Shown here piece by piece: positions 37,781-45,879 of a stretch of DNA of 64,000 bases. Both the position numbers and the translations under genes were made by a program. The stretch comes from Gulosibacter macacae (GTDB taxonomy: Bacteria > Actinomycetota > Actinomycetes > Actinomycetales > Microbacteriaceae): assembly GCF_003865375.1 (NCBI RefSeq), contig NZ_RQVS01000011.1, positions 1 to 64,000 on the forward strand, given 5' to 3'. The notes under the pieces were generated by a model. It was not told the DNA's origin, ran no database searches, and was given only the letters and a program-made list of their open reading frames with translations. How positions within the stretch are numbered: the first letter of the stretch is position 1; each line of letters starts with the position of its first letter.

Positions 37781-37977
37781 GTGTGGCGAAGCCGCTCGAA
37801 TAGGCCGGAGTAGCGATCAAGCATCTTGCTTGCTGACTCGCCGACCTGATCACTGTGTGACTGCTGCTCATCGATCACGCGGACTGCGCGCAGCACGGCC
37901 TCATTCTTGCTTACACCTTGACGCTCGGCGATGCGCGTGATGATGGCATCGTCGTCGGGGGTCGTGCGAAGTGTCAT
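37777..37977 (-). CDS. Antitoxin of the Doc-type pair (CopG/ribbon-helix-helix-like)
   Basis: The 66-residue protein (MTLRTTPDDDAIITRIAER, QGVSKNEAVLRAV) reads like a ribbon-helix-helix DNA-binding antitoxin with a C-terminal tail that would wrap the toxin. I chose the ATG at 37977, with GGGAG about 7 nt upstream; the ATG at 37983 is too close to that site. The inverted repeat at 37994-38008 just upstream is a likely binding site for self-repression. Confidence 0.85.
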   Translation of the reverse strand: MTLRTTPDDDAIITRIAERQGVSKNEAVLRAVRVIDEQQSHSDQVGESASKMLDRYSGLFERLRHT

Positions 37978-37993
37978 AGCCATGCTCCCAATA

Positions 37994-38008
37994 GTATCAA
38001 CGTGATAC
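37994..38008. promoter_or_regulatory. Operator-like inverted repeat of the toxin-antitoxin operon
   Basis: A perfect inverted repeat GTATCA-ACG-TGATAC lies 17 nt ahead of the antitoxin start codon. This is where an autorepressing ribbon-helix-helix antitoxin would bind. It is AT-richer than its surroundings, so it may also cover the -10 region. Confidence 0.65.
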
Positions 38009-38080
38009 CACCCTGTCGATGGAGACGAATCACCATCCCGACGGACGCTCGACATCGGAGTGCCTGGCTACCATCAATCG

Positions 38081-38389
38081 ATGCCGAAAAACGCGCGCCG
38101 CTTTCTTGCCGCCGCGGTGCTTGCGACTGTCGCGGGTGCCGGGTTGACGAGTTGCGCGTTCACGCCGATCGTGTCGGCGATCATGGAGAACGGCACGCCC
38201 GCCGCGAATAATGATCGTGCATCCGTCGATCGACAGCAGGCACCGGCAAACGAAATCGCGCCGGATGCGACCTCAATGCCGACCGAGACCGCAACCCCGA
38301 CCGTCTCGGCGCCAGTGTTCGGCCCACCCGCCGAAGACACCCGCGAGACGCCGCGAGTCACCACCCGCATCAGCCTGCCCGGTGAATAG
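38081..38389 (+). CDS. Small putative lipoprotein
   Basis: The 102-residue protein starts at 38081 (MPKNARRFLAAAVLATVAG) and has a lipobox LTSC at about 22-25. The mature part is Pro/Thr/Glu-rich and looks disordered, with no recognisable domain. The upstream ATG at 38060 is in frame but would place seven extra residues before the basic region. The gene is divergent from the toxin-antitoxin pair and has a weak ribosome site. I cannot assign a function. Confidence 0.6.
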   Translation: MPKNARRFLAAAVLATVAGAGLTSCAFTPIVSAIMENGTPAANNDRASVDRQQAPANEIAPDATSMPTETATPTVSAPVFGPPAEDTRETPRVTTRISLPGE

Positions 38390-38576
38390 CGCACCCTCAC
38401 GCGCGTAGGCCCAGCCCCTCGCGCGCTCAGGCTCGACTTTCGCTCGCTGAGGCCCTCGAAGCTCGAACAACCCTGATCGTTCCCGCCATCCCCGACCCGC
38501 CAATGGGTCAGGTTCGGAACAATCGCTCACAACACGGCTCAGGTTTGACGTGTCGGCTCAGTAATGGCTGACCTGC
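38390..38576. other. Intergenic stretch with dispersed repeat
   Basis: This is the first part of a 605-nt region without an intact gene (38390-38994). It holds copy 2 of the dispersed repeat; the rest of the region holds two gene remnants, listed separately. Confidence 0.6.
38446..38566 (+). repeat. Dispersed intergenic repeat, copy 2
   Basis: The head GCTGAGGCCCTCGAAGC is followed by a CCCGCCATCCCCGACCCGC block shared with copy 3, then two modules, CAGGTTCGGAACAATCGCTC(ACAA) and CAGGTTTGACGTGTCGGCTC. The order and orientation match copies at 32673 and 61950. Confidence 0.75.
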
Positions 38577-38786
38577 TCAGCCAGACCGCACCGCGATCCA
38601 GCGCTGGTCACCCGGAAGCAGAGCCACAGGTAGTCCAGCATCGAAGTTGGCCCGGTGAAATCCATTCGCCGCGGCAAGGTTCACGACTTGTAGGTCAGTC
38701 ACCTGCTTTCGCCCCATGAGTAACCGAGTGACGACAACTGAGTCAGCGAGTGAAGCGCGCTCAGGCACAAATGACCTTCCAGGCAC
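38577..38786 (-). pseudogene. C-terminal remnant of a VapC-like PIN-domain toxin
   Basis: The open frame of 69 codons ends with RKQVTDLQVVNLAAANGF then FDAGL and LLPGDQRW. This matches the last third of PIN-domain VapC toxins, where TD is a conserved acidic metal ligand and the xxFDxxL segment follows. The N-terminal part with the first two acidic residues is missing, and no VapB antitoxin is next to it. I call it a decayed fragment. The match is by pattern only. Confidence 0.5.
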
Positions 38787-38801
38787 ACTGCGCCGCGCGA
38801 A

Positions 38802-39056
38802 ATGTCGTTTCAGCGCTTCGTGCCCTCATGTGAAAAAACCGGTCCAGTGACCGTGCCTGGTACCTTCACTGGTGCGGTGTTCGCCGTCGCAAGCCCGCTT
38901 CAGGCAGGACTATTTCAACTCATCGCGCTCGCGGGCATCCTGCTCAGCGGAGCAATCTGCGCTGTCGTCGTGACCGGCGTGCTTGGCGCACCAACTATCT
39001 CGCCCGCTCTCGAAGCCGCTGACACTTGGGGCAGAAGTAGCTCGAGCGGTTCATGA
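38802..39056 (+). pseudogene. Possible C-terminal remnant of a UPF0014/FetB-like permease
   Basis: The frame encodes VPGTFTGAVFAVASPLQAGL then a hydrophobic run (FQLIALAGILLSGAI). The PGT(F)xGxxxxxxSPLxA pattern resembles the C-terminal part of UPF0014 (FetB-type) metal transporters. The rest of such a protein is absent, and the frame runs into the antisense of mutM. A chance frame is the main alternative. Confidence 0.3.
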
Positions 39057-39987
39057 AGCGCTCGCGCCGCATCCGCGTGCCGCAGCGCTCGCAGGGCTCA
39101 CCCTCGCGGCCATACGCCTTGAGGCTGCGCTCAAAGTAGCCGGATTCGCCGTTCACGTTGACGTAGAGATCGTCAAACGAGGTGCCGCCTTCGCGCAGTG
39201 CCTGCTCAAACACCTCACGGATATGGGCGAGGAGTTCTCGCGCCTTGCGCGTCGAGATGGTGGCGGCTGGCTGCGAACCGTGAAGGCGCGCACGCCAGAG
39301 GGCTTCATCGGCGTAGATATTGCCGACGCCAGCAATGATCTGCTGGTCGAGGATGACCGCCTTGATGCCGCGCATCGTCGTGCGCAGGCGCTCGCGGAAG
39401 GCGGCATCGTCGAAGCGCGAGTCGAGCGGATCCCGGGCGATGTGCAGCACCTGGGTAGGGATACGTTCGTCGGGCGCATCGGTGGGCGCGATGAGCGCAT
39501 CGACCGCGAGTGAGCCGAAGCGGCGCTGGTCGACGAAACGCAATTCGTGTTCGCCGCCGGGGCCTTCTAGCCGCAGGCGGATGCAGAGCTGACGTTCATC
39601 CGACCTGCCGACAGGTTGGATGAGCAGCTGGCCGCTCATGCCGAGGTGGCCGATGAGGGCCTCGGTGGGGCGATCCAATTCGTGCCCTGAGGTGATCGAG
39701 GGGCGTGCCACCTGGCGCCCTGAGGCACTCGAAGGGCGTGCTTCGAGAACCTCAGCACACGGAGGGGCGAGCGCCTCAGCATTCGAGAGCGGCAACCACA
39801 GAAACTTGCCCCGCCGACTCGGCTCCGCGAGCATCCGCCCTTCGAGCCTGTCAACGAAGTCGAGCGCCGTGCCAGCGTGACGCTTGAGCGCACGCTCATC
39901 GACCACGTCAACGGCGACGATGCGCGCGCCAGTGACGGCCGGGCCAAGCCCGCGCCGCACCACCTCGACTTCGGGCAGTTCGGGCAC
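38995..39987 (-). CDS. mutM: Formamidopyrimidine-DNA glycosylase with in-frame insertion
   Basis: The 330-residue Fpg removes oxidised purines such as 8-oxoguanine. The catalytic N-terminus is PELPEVEVVRRGL (Pro2, Glu3), with RRGKFLWLPL (catalytic Lys) and HLGMSGQL nearby, the helix-two-turn-helix region (IAGVGNIYADEALW) and a C-terminal zinc finger with four Cys (CERCG ... CPKCQ). The family is usually about 290 residues. Between NAEAL and TEALIGHLG lies a 38-residue insert encoded by repeat DNA at 39667-39780. Removing it restores a normal length. The GTG start lies 2 nt after the rnc stop, so the two are co-transcribed. Confidence 0.95.
   Translation of the reverse strand: MPELPEVEVVRRGLGPAVTGARIVAVDVVDERALKRHAGTALDFVDRLEGRMLAEPSRRGKFLWLPLSNAEALAPPCAEVLEARPSSASGRQVARPSITSGHELDRPTEALIGHLGMSGQLLIQPVGRSDERQLCIRLRLEGPGGEHELRFVDQRRFGSLAVDALIAPTDAPDERIPTQVLHIARDPLDSRFDDAAFRERLRTTMRGIKAVILDQQIIAGVGNIYADEALWRARLHGSQPAATISTRKARELLAHIREVFEQALREGGTSFDDLYVNVNGESGYFERSLKAYGREGEPCERCGTRMRRERFMNRSSYFCPKCQRLRERAR
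39667..39780. repeat. 114-bp repeat-derived insertion inside mutM
   Basis: The stretch holds head elements of the dispersed repeat in both orientations: TGAGGCACTCGAAGG followed by the reverse head CTTCGAGAACCTCAGCACAC. It is bounded by imperfect direct repeats GAGGGCCTCGGT (39655-39666) and GAGCGCCTCAGC (39769-39780). The length is a multiple of three, so the mutM frame is kept. Confidence 0.7.
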
Positions 39988-39989
39988 AG

Positions 39990-40733
39990 CTACGCTCGCG
40001 GCGCCGGGCGCGCGTTACCAGTGAGGTCGTACCAGGCCTCGAGCGCGGCGGCGAGTTCGGCCTGCTTCTTGGATGCAGCAACACCAGTTGCCGACAGCAC
40101 GACGGCATCGCCACGACGCACGACGAGTTCGGCGGTGAACACGCGATCATGATCGGGCCCGGTGCCGGTCACGGTATAGCTCGGCTCTCCCCCACCGCGC
40201 AGTGCGAGTTCTTCGATCAGCGCCGTCTTCGGGTCCATCGCCGCACCGAAGCGTTCGACATCCCCGCGATAGGGCTCAACGAGCCGCTGCACCAAATCGT
40301 CAGCAATGAGCGCCCCCGCAGAAAGGTATGCAGCCCCGATGACCGCTTCGACCGCATCCGCGAGAATCGAGTCTTTGTCGTTACCGCCGGTGAGCTGCTC
40401 ACTGCGCCCGAGCCGCAAATAGGCCCCGAGGCCAATGCCGCGCGCGATCTCGGCGAGCGAGGTCGTCGACACGAGCGCGTGGTGCCGGCGCGACAAGTCA
40501 CCCTCAGAGAGGTCAGGATGCGCGCGGTAGAGCATCGCGGCAACAGCGAGACCGAGCACCGAATCACCGAGGAATTCGAGGCGCTCGTAATCGGCGCATC
40601 CCTGCTCGAAGCCGTAAGACGAATGGGTGAGCGCCTGCTCAAGCAGTTCGGGAACGAAGTCGACCCCGAGGGCCTCGGCCAGCTGTGCTGGCGGGGTGAC
40701 CTCGGGGTCGTGCTTCGAGTTGCGACGAGCCAA
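39990..40733 (-). CDS. rnc: Ribonuclease III
   Basis: The 247-residue RNase III cuts double-stranded RNA, including the precursor of ribosomal RNA. The signature ERLEFLGDSVLGLAVA lies at about 46-61, with the second acidic cluster (ADAVEAVIGAAYL) at about 124 and a C-terminal double-stranded-RNA-binding domain (about 165-240, from DPKTALIEELAL). The TTG at 40733 is the start that keeps the full N-terminal domain; no strong ribosome site is seen. The stop is 2 nt from mutM, and rpmF lies 29 nt upstream, the usual actinobacterial order. Confidence 0.95.
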   Translation of the reverse strand: MARRNSKHDPEVTPPAQLAEALGVDFVPELLEQALTHSSYGFEQGCADYERLEFLGDSVLGLAVAAMLYRAHPDLSEGDLSRRHHALVSTTSLAEIARGIGLGAYLRLGRSEQLTGGNDKDSILADAVEAVIGAAYLSAGALIADDLVQRLVEPYRGDVERFGAAMDPKTALIEELALRGGGEPSYTVTGTGPDHDRVFTAELVVRRGDAVVLSATGVAASKKQAELAAALEAWYDLTGNARPAPRA

Positions 40734-40762
40734 AGCTACGGCGTCAAATCAGCGCGAGCTGA

Positions 40763-40966
40763 CTACGCGTCGGCGACCTTGCGGCCCTTGTACTCGTAGT
40801 GCGAGGGGTTGCCCGCGGCGTCCTCAACGAGCTTGGCGCGGTGCGGGAGGCTGTAGACAACCTTGCCGTTTTCGATGGTCTTCACGAGCGTGGGGGCCGA
40901 AGCCTTCCACTGTGAGCGGCGCGAGCGGGTGTTCGAACGGCTCATCTTGCGCTTGGGCAGTGCCAT
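40763..40966 (-). CDS. rpmF: 50S ribosomal protein L32
   Basis: The 67-residue L32 starts [20 protein letters not shown]. It lacks the four zinc-binding Cys of C+ forms and ends [12 protein letters not shown], the common zinc-free type of this group. The ATG at 40966 has AGGAAA 7 nt upstream. It stands between the DUF177 protein and rnc, as in related genomes. Confidence 0.96.
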   Translation of the reverse strand: MALPKRKMSRSNTRSRRSQWKASAPTLVKTIENGKVVYSLPHRAKLVEDAAGNPSHYEYKGRKVADA

Positions 40967-41246
40967 ATTGGTTTCCTGTTCTAGAGCTACGTCATTTGTT
41001 CTCGTGCCGGGCTCGGCACGGGTGATCGCGAGCGATGCGATCAACTGCATGGATGGGGTTTCGCGGGCGCATGCGGCGATGGTTCGCGCACGCACTCTCC
41101 GGCGGACCGATGGTCTCGGCCCCAGAGCCACCAGACGAGCTTACGCGAGATTGGGATTTGGCGCGACCCCGAGTTGGGTGACGGGTGGGCTTGGGTGGTC
41201 TCGATACACGGCTACGCCGCTACTCGACCAACCAGACGCCACCGAC
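40967..41246. other. 280-nt spacer with REP-like element
   Basis: This is the space between rpmF and the DUF177 gene. I see no gene here. It holds the REP-like element at 41196-41230. Confidence 0.5.
41196..41230. repeat. REP-like palindromic element
   Basis: TGGTCTCGATACACGG, then CTACGCCG, then CTACTCGACCA form an imperfect inverted repeat. Elements of this GGTCTCGATAC...CTACTCGACCA type are common between genes in Microbacteriaceae, from general knowledge. Only one copy is visible here. Confidence 0.6.
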
Positions 41247-41759
41247 CTACTCGTCGTCGTCGAGGAGTTGCTGGAGCACAGCCAGGCGCGGGTCAACCGG
41301 CGCGGCCTCTTCGGGCAGGGGCTCGGTGAGCTTCTCCCCCGTCACCGGGTCGAGCCCCAAGCATCCGGGTTCACACAGCGGCTGGAACGGCAGGTCGAGC
41401 ACGACCGCATCGCGAATCGGTCCCTCGAGATCGATCGTGTCGTTCTGCACGTGGTACTCGAGCGATTCATCCGGTTCGTAGCCGAACAGTTCCGCGAAGT
41501 GGCCGTCCCATTCCTGGTCGAGTGCCTGCAGGCAGCGGCCGCACTGGCCACCGAGGTTGCCGTGCACATCGCCCGTCGCGAGGATGCCGTCGTGCAGGCT
41601 TTCGAGCCGCAGATCGACTTCGAGTTCCGCGCTCTTGTCGAAGTAGATGAGCCCTTCACCGATGCGTTCGGGCACCGTGAGGTCGAGTTCGAGCTCACGC
41701 ATCGTGCCCGGCTTTCGGCTGATCGTGGCGATATTGACGAGATACGGATTCGTGGGCAT
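41247..41759 (-). CDS. DUF177 (YceD) family protein
   Basis: The 170-residue DUF177 protein is implicated in ribosomal RNA or L32-related biogenesis in bacteria and plants. It has the family's Cys pairs (GQCGRCLQAL at about 80, CEPGCLGL at about 135) and an acidic C-terminus. The start at 41759 (MPTNPYLVN) fits the family; a later in-frame GTG is possible. It is upstream of rpmF on the same strand, the conserved pairing. Confidence 0.92.
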   Translation of the reverse strand: MPTNPYLVNIATISRKPGTMRELELDLTVPERIGEGLIYFDKSAELEVDLRLESLHDGILATGDVHGNLGGQCGRCLQALDQEWDGHFAELFGYEPDESLEYHVQNDTIDLEGPIRDAVVLDLPFQPLCEPGCLGLDPVTGEKLTEPLPEEAAPVDPRLAVLQQLLDDDE

Positions 41760-41833
41760 GGCGCCGATTCTACGGCGCTCGCCATACGAACGTCCCGTGC
41801 CCTCGGCGAACACTGCCGCGGCCGAACGCGGCC

Positions 41834-42358
41834 CTAGGCGTTGATGGTGCCGATGGTCGTATCCATATCGCCCTGCAAGAACTCGCGCACGACCGGCGGC
41901 ACATAGGGGCTCACATCGCCACCGAGCGAGGCGACCTGGCGCACGAGCGAACTCGATACGTGGGCATGCTCGGGGTTCGGCATCATGAACATCGTCTCGA
42001 TCTTGCCGAGGTGACGGTTCACGATCGCCATCGGCGTCTCATAGTCGACATCGGCCGAGCCACGGATGCCCTTGACGATAACGTTCGCGCCCACATCGGT
42101 GCAGTAGTCGACGAGCAAGCCCATGCTCCACGAGCGCACGACGATATTCGCGCGATTGCTCACTGCGTCGGCAATAGCCTGCTCGATGAGCGAAACGCGG
42201 CGCGAGATCGGAATCATCGCGTTCTTCGACGGGTTGTGCACGACCACGACGTGCACCTCGCCGAACACTGCCGCGGTTCGCGTGATCACATCGAGGTGTC
42301 CGAGGGTGATCGGATCGAACGACCCGGGGACGACAGCGACTCTGCTCATGCTGTTCAT
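41834..42358 (-). CDS. coaD: Pantetheine-phosphate adenylyltransferase
   Basis: The 174-residue enzyme makes dephospho-CoA from 4'-phosphopantetheine and ATP, the fourth step of coenzyme A synthesis. It has the nucleotidyltransferase motif [12 protein letters not shown] near the N-terminus and [16 protein letters not shown] near the C-terminus, as in the family. Two ATGs lie 9 nt apart ([10 protein letters not shown]); neither has a clear ribosome site, and 42349 may be the true start. Confidence 0.95.
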   Translation of the reverse strand: MNSMSRVAVVPGSFDPITLGHLDVITRTAAVFGEVHVVVVHNPSKNAMIPISRRVSLIEQAIADAVSNRANIVVRSWSMGLLVDYCTDVGANVIVKGIRGSADVDYETPMAIVNRHLGKIETMFMMPNPEHAHVSSSLVRQVASLGGDVSPYVPPVVREFLQGDMDTTIGTINA

Positions 42359-42421
42359 CGTAGGTGCACGCGGATGCAAGAAGTTATCGAGTTGTTGAAA
42401 ACCTGGCACATCTTGCCCCAC

Positions 42422-43735
42422 TTATTGGAAGAGTTGCTCACCAATGAAGCCTCCGGGCGGTGCGGCAGGTGGAATCGCGAAGACCGCTGACCCAACCGGC
42501 ACCGTCCAGGTGTTGAGCAAGTCGCCGTCGGCGAGCCGCTGCTGAATCGGCACGAATTGCGTCGCCGGATTCGCCTGATACGAGGCAAAGAGCAGGCCCG
42601 AGTCTGACACCTCGGCTCCCATCCCACCGACACCCGCAACCGGATGGTCGTAGTTGTAGGTCTGGCGGAAGATGCGCTGGGTGGGGTCGTCGGGCCGCGA
42701 GCGCCGCATATGGCTCACCGGATTGATCACCGTGAATCCCTGCGGTGTGCGCGCCTCGAAATCGGGCTCGTCGTGCTCGGCCGAGCCGGTGAGCGGGGCG
42801 CCGGTGTCGAGTCGGCGGCCAACCGAGGCTTCGCGCCCGGGCCGATCGACTTCATCCCAGGTCTCGAGATTCATGTGGATGCGTCGCAGCACGAGCGAGG
42901 TGCCACCCACGAGCCACTCGGGTACGGCGCCGCCACGGCCGGTACTCGGATGCGCTGCCCCAGTCCACACGACGCGATCGAACTCTGCGGTGCCGGGTTG
43001 CGGGTTGGCGGTGCCATCAATTTGCCCGAAGAGGTTGCGTTGGGTGGTGCCCTCTTTGAGCGCGCCACGAGCGTTGCGGAAGCCGGTCTGTTGCCAGCGG
43101 ATCGTCGAGAACGCGCGCACATCTTTGAGGAGCATGCGTTGGGCGTGCGCGACGCTGAGGGGATCATCGCCGGCGACGAGCATGAGCAGGTCGCCGTCGC
43201 TCCAGCGGTCCTCGAGCTGGTCGATCGAAAAGCTCGGCAGCGGGCCAAGCCACTCTGGCATCGCGGCCGGGTCGGCAAGTTCCACGACCCGTGGCCCGAA
43301 GCCGAAGGTGATCGCGAGGTTCGCCGGTACCTCGGCCATCTCTGGCTCTTGATCGCCAATCGGCGCCTGCCCCGCCATGAGCCGCAGGGCATCGTCAGTG
43401 AGCAAGCGCAGAAGCCGAATGAGTCGGTCGCGGTCGACCGATTCGGCGAGGTCAACGGCGATGAAGACGCCGTGGGCGCCAGCGGTACCGATGCCGGGCT
43501 GGTGGGGCGAAGTGTCGACCACCCGGCTCGTGCCGAAGGTCGGTTCACCGGCCGCCGCACGTACCGCCGAACCCACACCGATTGCGGCGGCAGCGCCAAG
43601 GCCAATGCCCGCGGCGCCCACGAGCACATCGCGACGTCGCGGACCGCGCTGGCCCGAGGCCACCACCGGGTGAGCGGTGGTGACCTCGGGTGTTGCAGTG
43701 TCAGAGCCCACTCGGGACTCAGTGTTGTTCGTCAA
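42422..43735 (-). CDS. Dyp-type haem peroxidase (EfeB-like), Tat-exported
   Basis: The 437-residue dye-decolourising peroxidase has a twin-arginine signal (RGPRRRDVLVGAAGIGLG, about 30-47), then the peroxidase fold with the GxxDG motif (FGQIDGTANP, catalytic Asp and haem environment) and a proximal His in the C-terminal half (near NPVSHMRRSRPDD). The enzyme oxidises substrates with hydrogen peroxide; EfeB types act on haem or iron. No efeU or efeO is next to it. Instead a copper cluster follows on the same strand, 9 nt from the PCu(A)C gene, so co-transcription is possible. Confidence 0.92.
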   Translation of the reverse strand: MTNNTESRVGSDTATPEVTTAHPVVASGQRGPRRRDVLVGAAGIGLGAAAAIGVGSAVRAAAGEPTFGTSRVVDTSPHQPGIGTAGAHGVFIAVDLAESVDRDRLIRLLRLLTDDALRLMAGQAPIGDQEPEMAEVPANLAITFGFGPRVVELADPAAMPEWLGPLPSFSIDQLEDRWSDGDLLMLVAGDDPLSVAHAQRMLLKDVRAFSTIRWQQTGFRNARGALKEGTTQRNLFGQIDGTANPQPGTAEFDRVVWTGAAHPSTGRGGAVPEWLVGGTSLVLRRIHMNLETWDEVDRPGREASVGRRLDTGAPLTGSAEHDEPDFEARTPQGFTVINPVSHMRRSRPDDPTQRIFRQTYNYDHPVAGVGGMGAEVSDSGLLFASYQANPATQFVPIQQRLADGDLLNTWTVPVGSAVFAIPPAAPPGGFIGEQLFQ

Positions 43736-43744
43736 CGCGTTTGC

Positions 43745-44383
43745 CTACTCGTGCGCGCTCTCGGTCGGCTCAGCACCGCCGTGGCCCGAGTGCGGGTCGC
43801 CGTGACCCGAGCCGCCGTGGAGCGATCCGTCCGGCGCGTAGGTTTCCATACCGCCGGTGTACTCCTTCGCGACCGCAACGTACTCGAAGGTCGAGCCGTC
43901 GCCGAGGGTGAGCGTCACGGTCACTTCGTCGCCGGGCATGATTGGTGCATCCAGGCCCATGAGCATGATGTGGTCGTGACCCGGCTCAAGTTTGAGCTCG
44001 CCACCGGCCGGCAGTACGTAGCCGCCGTCCTTTTCTTGCATGACGCTTGAGCCGTCCGACTGCACGATCGTCTCGTGGAGCTCAAACATTGAGCCGACCG
44101 ATGCGGATGCATCGACGATGGTGATTTCGGCATCGCCAGTATTCGTGATGGTGCCGAAAGCACCGGTCATCTCACCCTCGGTGGCTTTCACCCAGGGGTC
44201 GGTGATCGTGAGCTGTTGCACCTGCTCGCTGGCACCGGTGGCACCGGCACTCGCGGTACCGGGGGTGTCAGCCGGCGCGCCGCTCGCGCAGCCCGCGAGG
44301 GCGACGGCGAGCAAGCTCGCGCCGATCAGCGCCGAGGCGCGACGAATGAGCTTGGTTGAGGTGAAGTTGAATGTGCTGTTCAT
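43745..44383 (-). CDS. PCu(A)C-type copper chaperone lipoprotein
   Basis: The 212-residue protein has a lipoprotein signal (VALAGC, Cys at about 32) and a PCu(A)C domain. Motifs are FELHETI (His), QEKDGG with preceding Met, and GHDHIMLMGL (His/Met), the family's H-x10-M-x21-HxM copper site. The C-terminal tail is rich in Gly and His (GGSGHGDPHSGHGG) and may bind more copper. It acts at the membrane surface, delivering Cu(I) to targets such as cytochrome oxidase. The ATG at 44383 is the best start. It lies between CopC and DyP genes. Confidence 0.92.
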   Translation of the reverse strand: MNSTFNFTSTKLIRRASALIGASLLAVALAGCASGAPADTPGTASAGATGASEQVQQLTITDPWVKATEGEMTGAFGTITNTGDAEITIVDASASVGSMFELHETIVQSDGSSVMQEKDGGYVLPAGGELKLEPGHDHIMLMGLDAPIMPGDEVTVTLTLGDGSTFEYVAVAKEYTGGMETYAPDGSLHGGSGHGDPHSGHGGAEPTESAHE

Positions 44384-44444
44384 GTGCGATTGCTTTCTTG
44401 CCTGAAGTTGCATGAATTCAGGCCGCGCACACCTAGTGATTGAG

Positions 44445-45035
44445 TTACTGCTGGTCCCAGCGCGCGCCCGGCCCGCGGCGCATGCGCACGATGAAGAGCG
44501 CCACCGCCGCGACACCGACCGCGAGGCCGCCGATGCCGAAGAGGATCGTCGTCCAGGGCACCTGCCCCTCGGTCGATGTGCCAGCGTCGTTGGCCGATTC
44601 ACCAGCAGCACCCTGTCCGTCACCGGCTGCCTGGCCGTCACCGGCAGCCTGGCCGACACCGAAGTGGATCGACCCGGTAATCGGATGCCCGTCCTCTGAC
44701 ACCACCCGCCAGTTCAGCGTGTAGGCGCCGGGCTCGAGCGCGGGGAGCGGCTGCGTGACGGTGGCCGGCGACACCGCGAACGGGTCCGGGCAGTCGAGCA
44801 CCTGCTGATCCGCATCCCGCACGAGCGCGAGCTCGGTGCCGAGATCGAGCACATTGCCCGAGAACCGCAGCACGGCCTCGGTCGGTGCCGTCTCGAGGCT
44901 CGCGCCTTCGACCGGCGTCGAGTCAATGAGCTGGTCGTGCGCCTGGGCGCTCGGCATGCCCGGCAGTGCCGCGATGGCAATTGCCGCGAGTACGGCCGCG
45001 ATGAGGATGCGGATGAGGTTGGCGGAGCGAATCAC
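44445..45035 (-). CDS. CopC-domain copper resistance protein
   Basis: The 196-residue protein has a signal peptide (to AQA at about 31), a mature N-terminal His (HDQLIDSTPVEGA) and the CopC fold ending SEDGHPITGSIHFGV, the copper-binding arrangement. An Ala/Gly linker with GDGQAAGDGQ repeats and one C-terminal membrane helix (about 165-185) follow, as in YcnJ/YobA-like proteins. It binds Cu(II) on the outside. It lies 61 nt upstream of the PCu(A)C gene. Confidence 0.92.
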   Translation of the reverse strand: MIRSANLIRILIAAVLAAIAIAALPGMPSAQAHDQLIDSTPVEGASLETAPTEAVLRFSGNVLDLGTELALVRDADQQVLDCPDPFAVSPATVTQPLPALEPGAYTLNWRVVSEDGHPITGSIHFGVGQAAGDGQAAGDGQGAAGESANDAGTSTEGQVPWTTILFGIGGLAVGVAAVALFIVRMRRGPGARWDQQ

Positions 45036-45125
45036 GCGAACTCCTAGTGCAGGTAGTGCAGAAGTAACAAATCAATAGGTCGCAGTGCGGTTCACTGCGC
45101 TTACGGTAATGCGGCCCTGTTGCCG

Positions 45126-45812
45126 TTAGGCGAAAGCTGGGGGCGCACGCCCCTGCAGGAGTCCGGCGCAATGCGCCTGAAGTGGACGGACCACCCGCGC
45201 AACGACGGGGAGCTTCGGGGCCGCCGGCAGCTGCATCCCGGCAAGGGCGGTGCGCAGACCTGCGAGGCGCGAGACGCCGCGGCGGCCAGCGGTAACGATG
45301 CCGGTGAGGAGCGCTTCGCCGTAGCGAACCGCGGCAATCGTGACGACCGCAGCGAGGGCGTGGGCGGCAAACATGGTGCCGTCGAATGACGCCGCCTCGC
45401 TCGGTGCGAAACTTGTGAGCGCCGCGCGAGCGGCGGCGGGGTCGCCATGGTGCGCGTGGCCACCGCCGAGCGCGGCACCGAGTGGCGTGGTCGCGATGGC
45501 GAAGAACACGTGGAAGAACGCCTGGCTCGCGATGATGGCCGCGGCCGTACGGCGGCGGCGCGAACGGTCGGTGCCCGCGCCCGAGGCCACGATTGGCGCG
45601 GAGATTGCGGCCGCGATCGCAAAGGCAACGGCATAGGCGATGAGCGGCGGAGTGTGCCCGTGGGCCACACCGTGGAGCACACCGGCCGGCACCGTGGTGA
45701 CGAGGGCAATACCCCACACGCGCCCAAGAATGGTGCGGCCGGATGGCCGCTCGGGCACGGCCTTTGCGCGCACTCGACCCCGTGCGGGAGTCGTCAGGGC
45801 GCGCGAAGTCAT
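45126..45812 (-). CDS. His-rich integral membrane protein of the copper cluster
   Basis: The 228-residue protein has about five hydrophobic segments. A His-rich loop (GGGHAHHGDP) and another (HGVAHGHTPP) are likely metal-binding. I recognise no exact family, although the position next to CopC and PCu(A)C argues for a role in copper handling. The ATG at 45812 has TAGGT just upstream; the frame extension above it lies partly over recG on the same strand and is not coding. Confidence 0.72.
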   Translation of the reverse strand: MTSRALTTPARGRVRAKAVPERPSGRTILGRVWGIALVTTVPAGVLHGVAHGHTPPLIAYAVAFAIAAAISAPIVASGAGTDRSRRRRTAAAIIASQAFFHVFFAIATTPLGAALGGGHAHHGDPAAARAALTSFAPSEAASFDGTMFAAHALAAVVTIAAVRYGEALLTGIVTAGRRGVSRLAGLRTALAGMQLPAAPKLPVVARVVRPLQAHCAGLLQGRAPPAFA

Positions 45813-45879
45813 ACCTACCAGGGTACGCGACTGCGCGATGCCTGGATGCGGCGGGCTGTCGCGCCGCGCTCGCGTGGTG

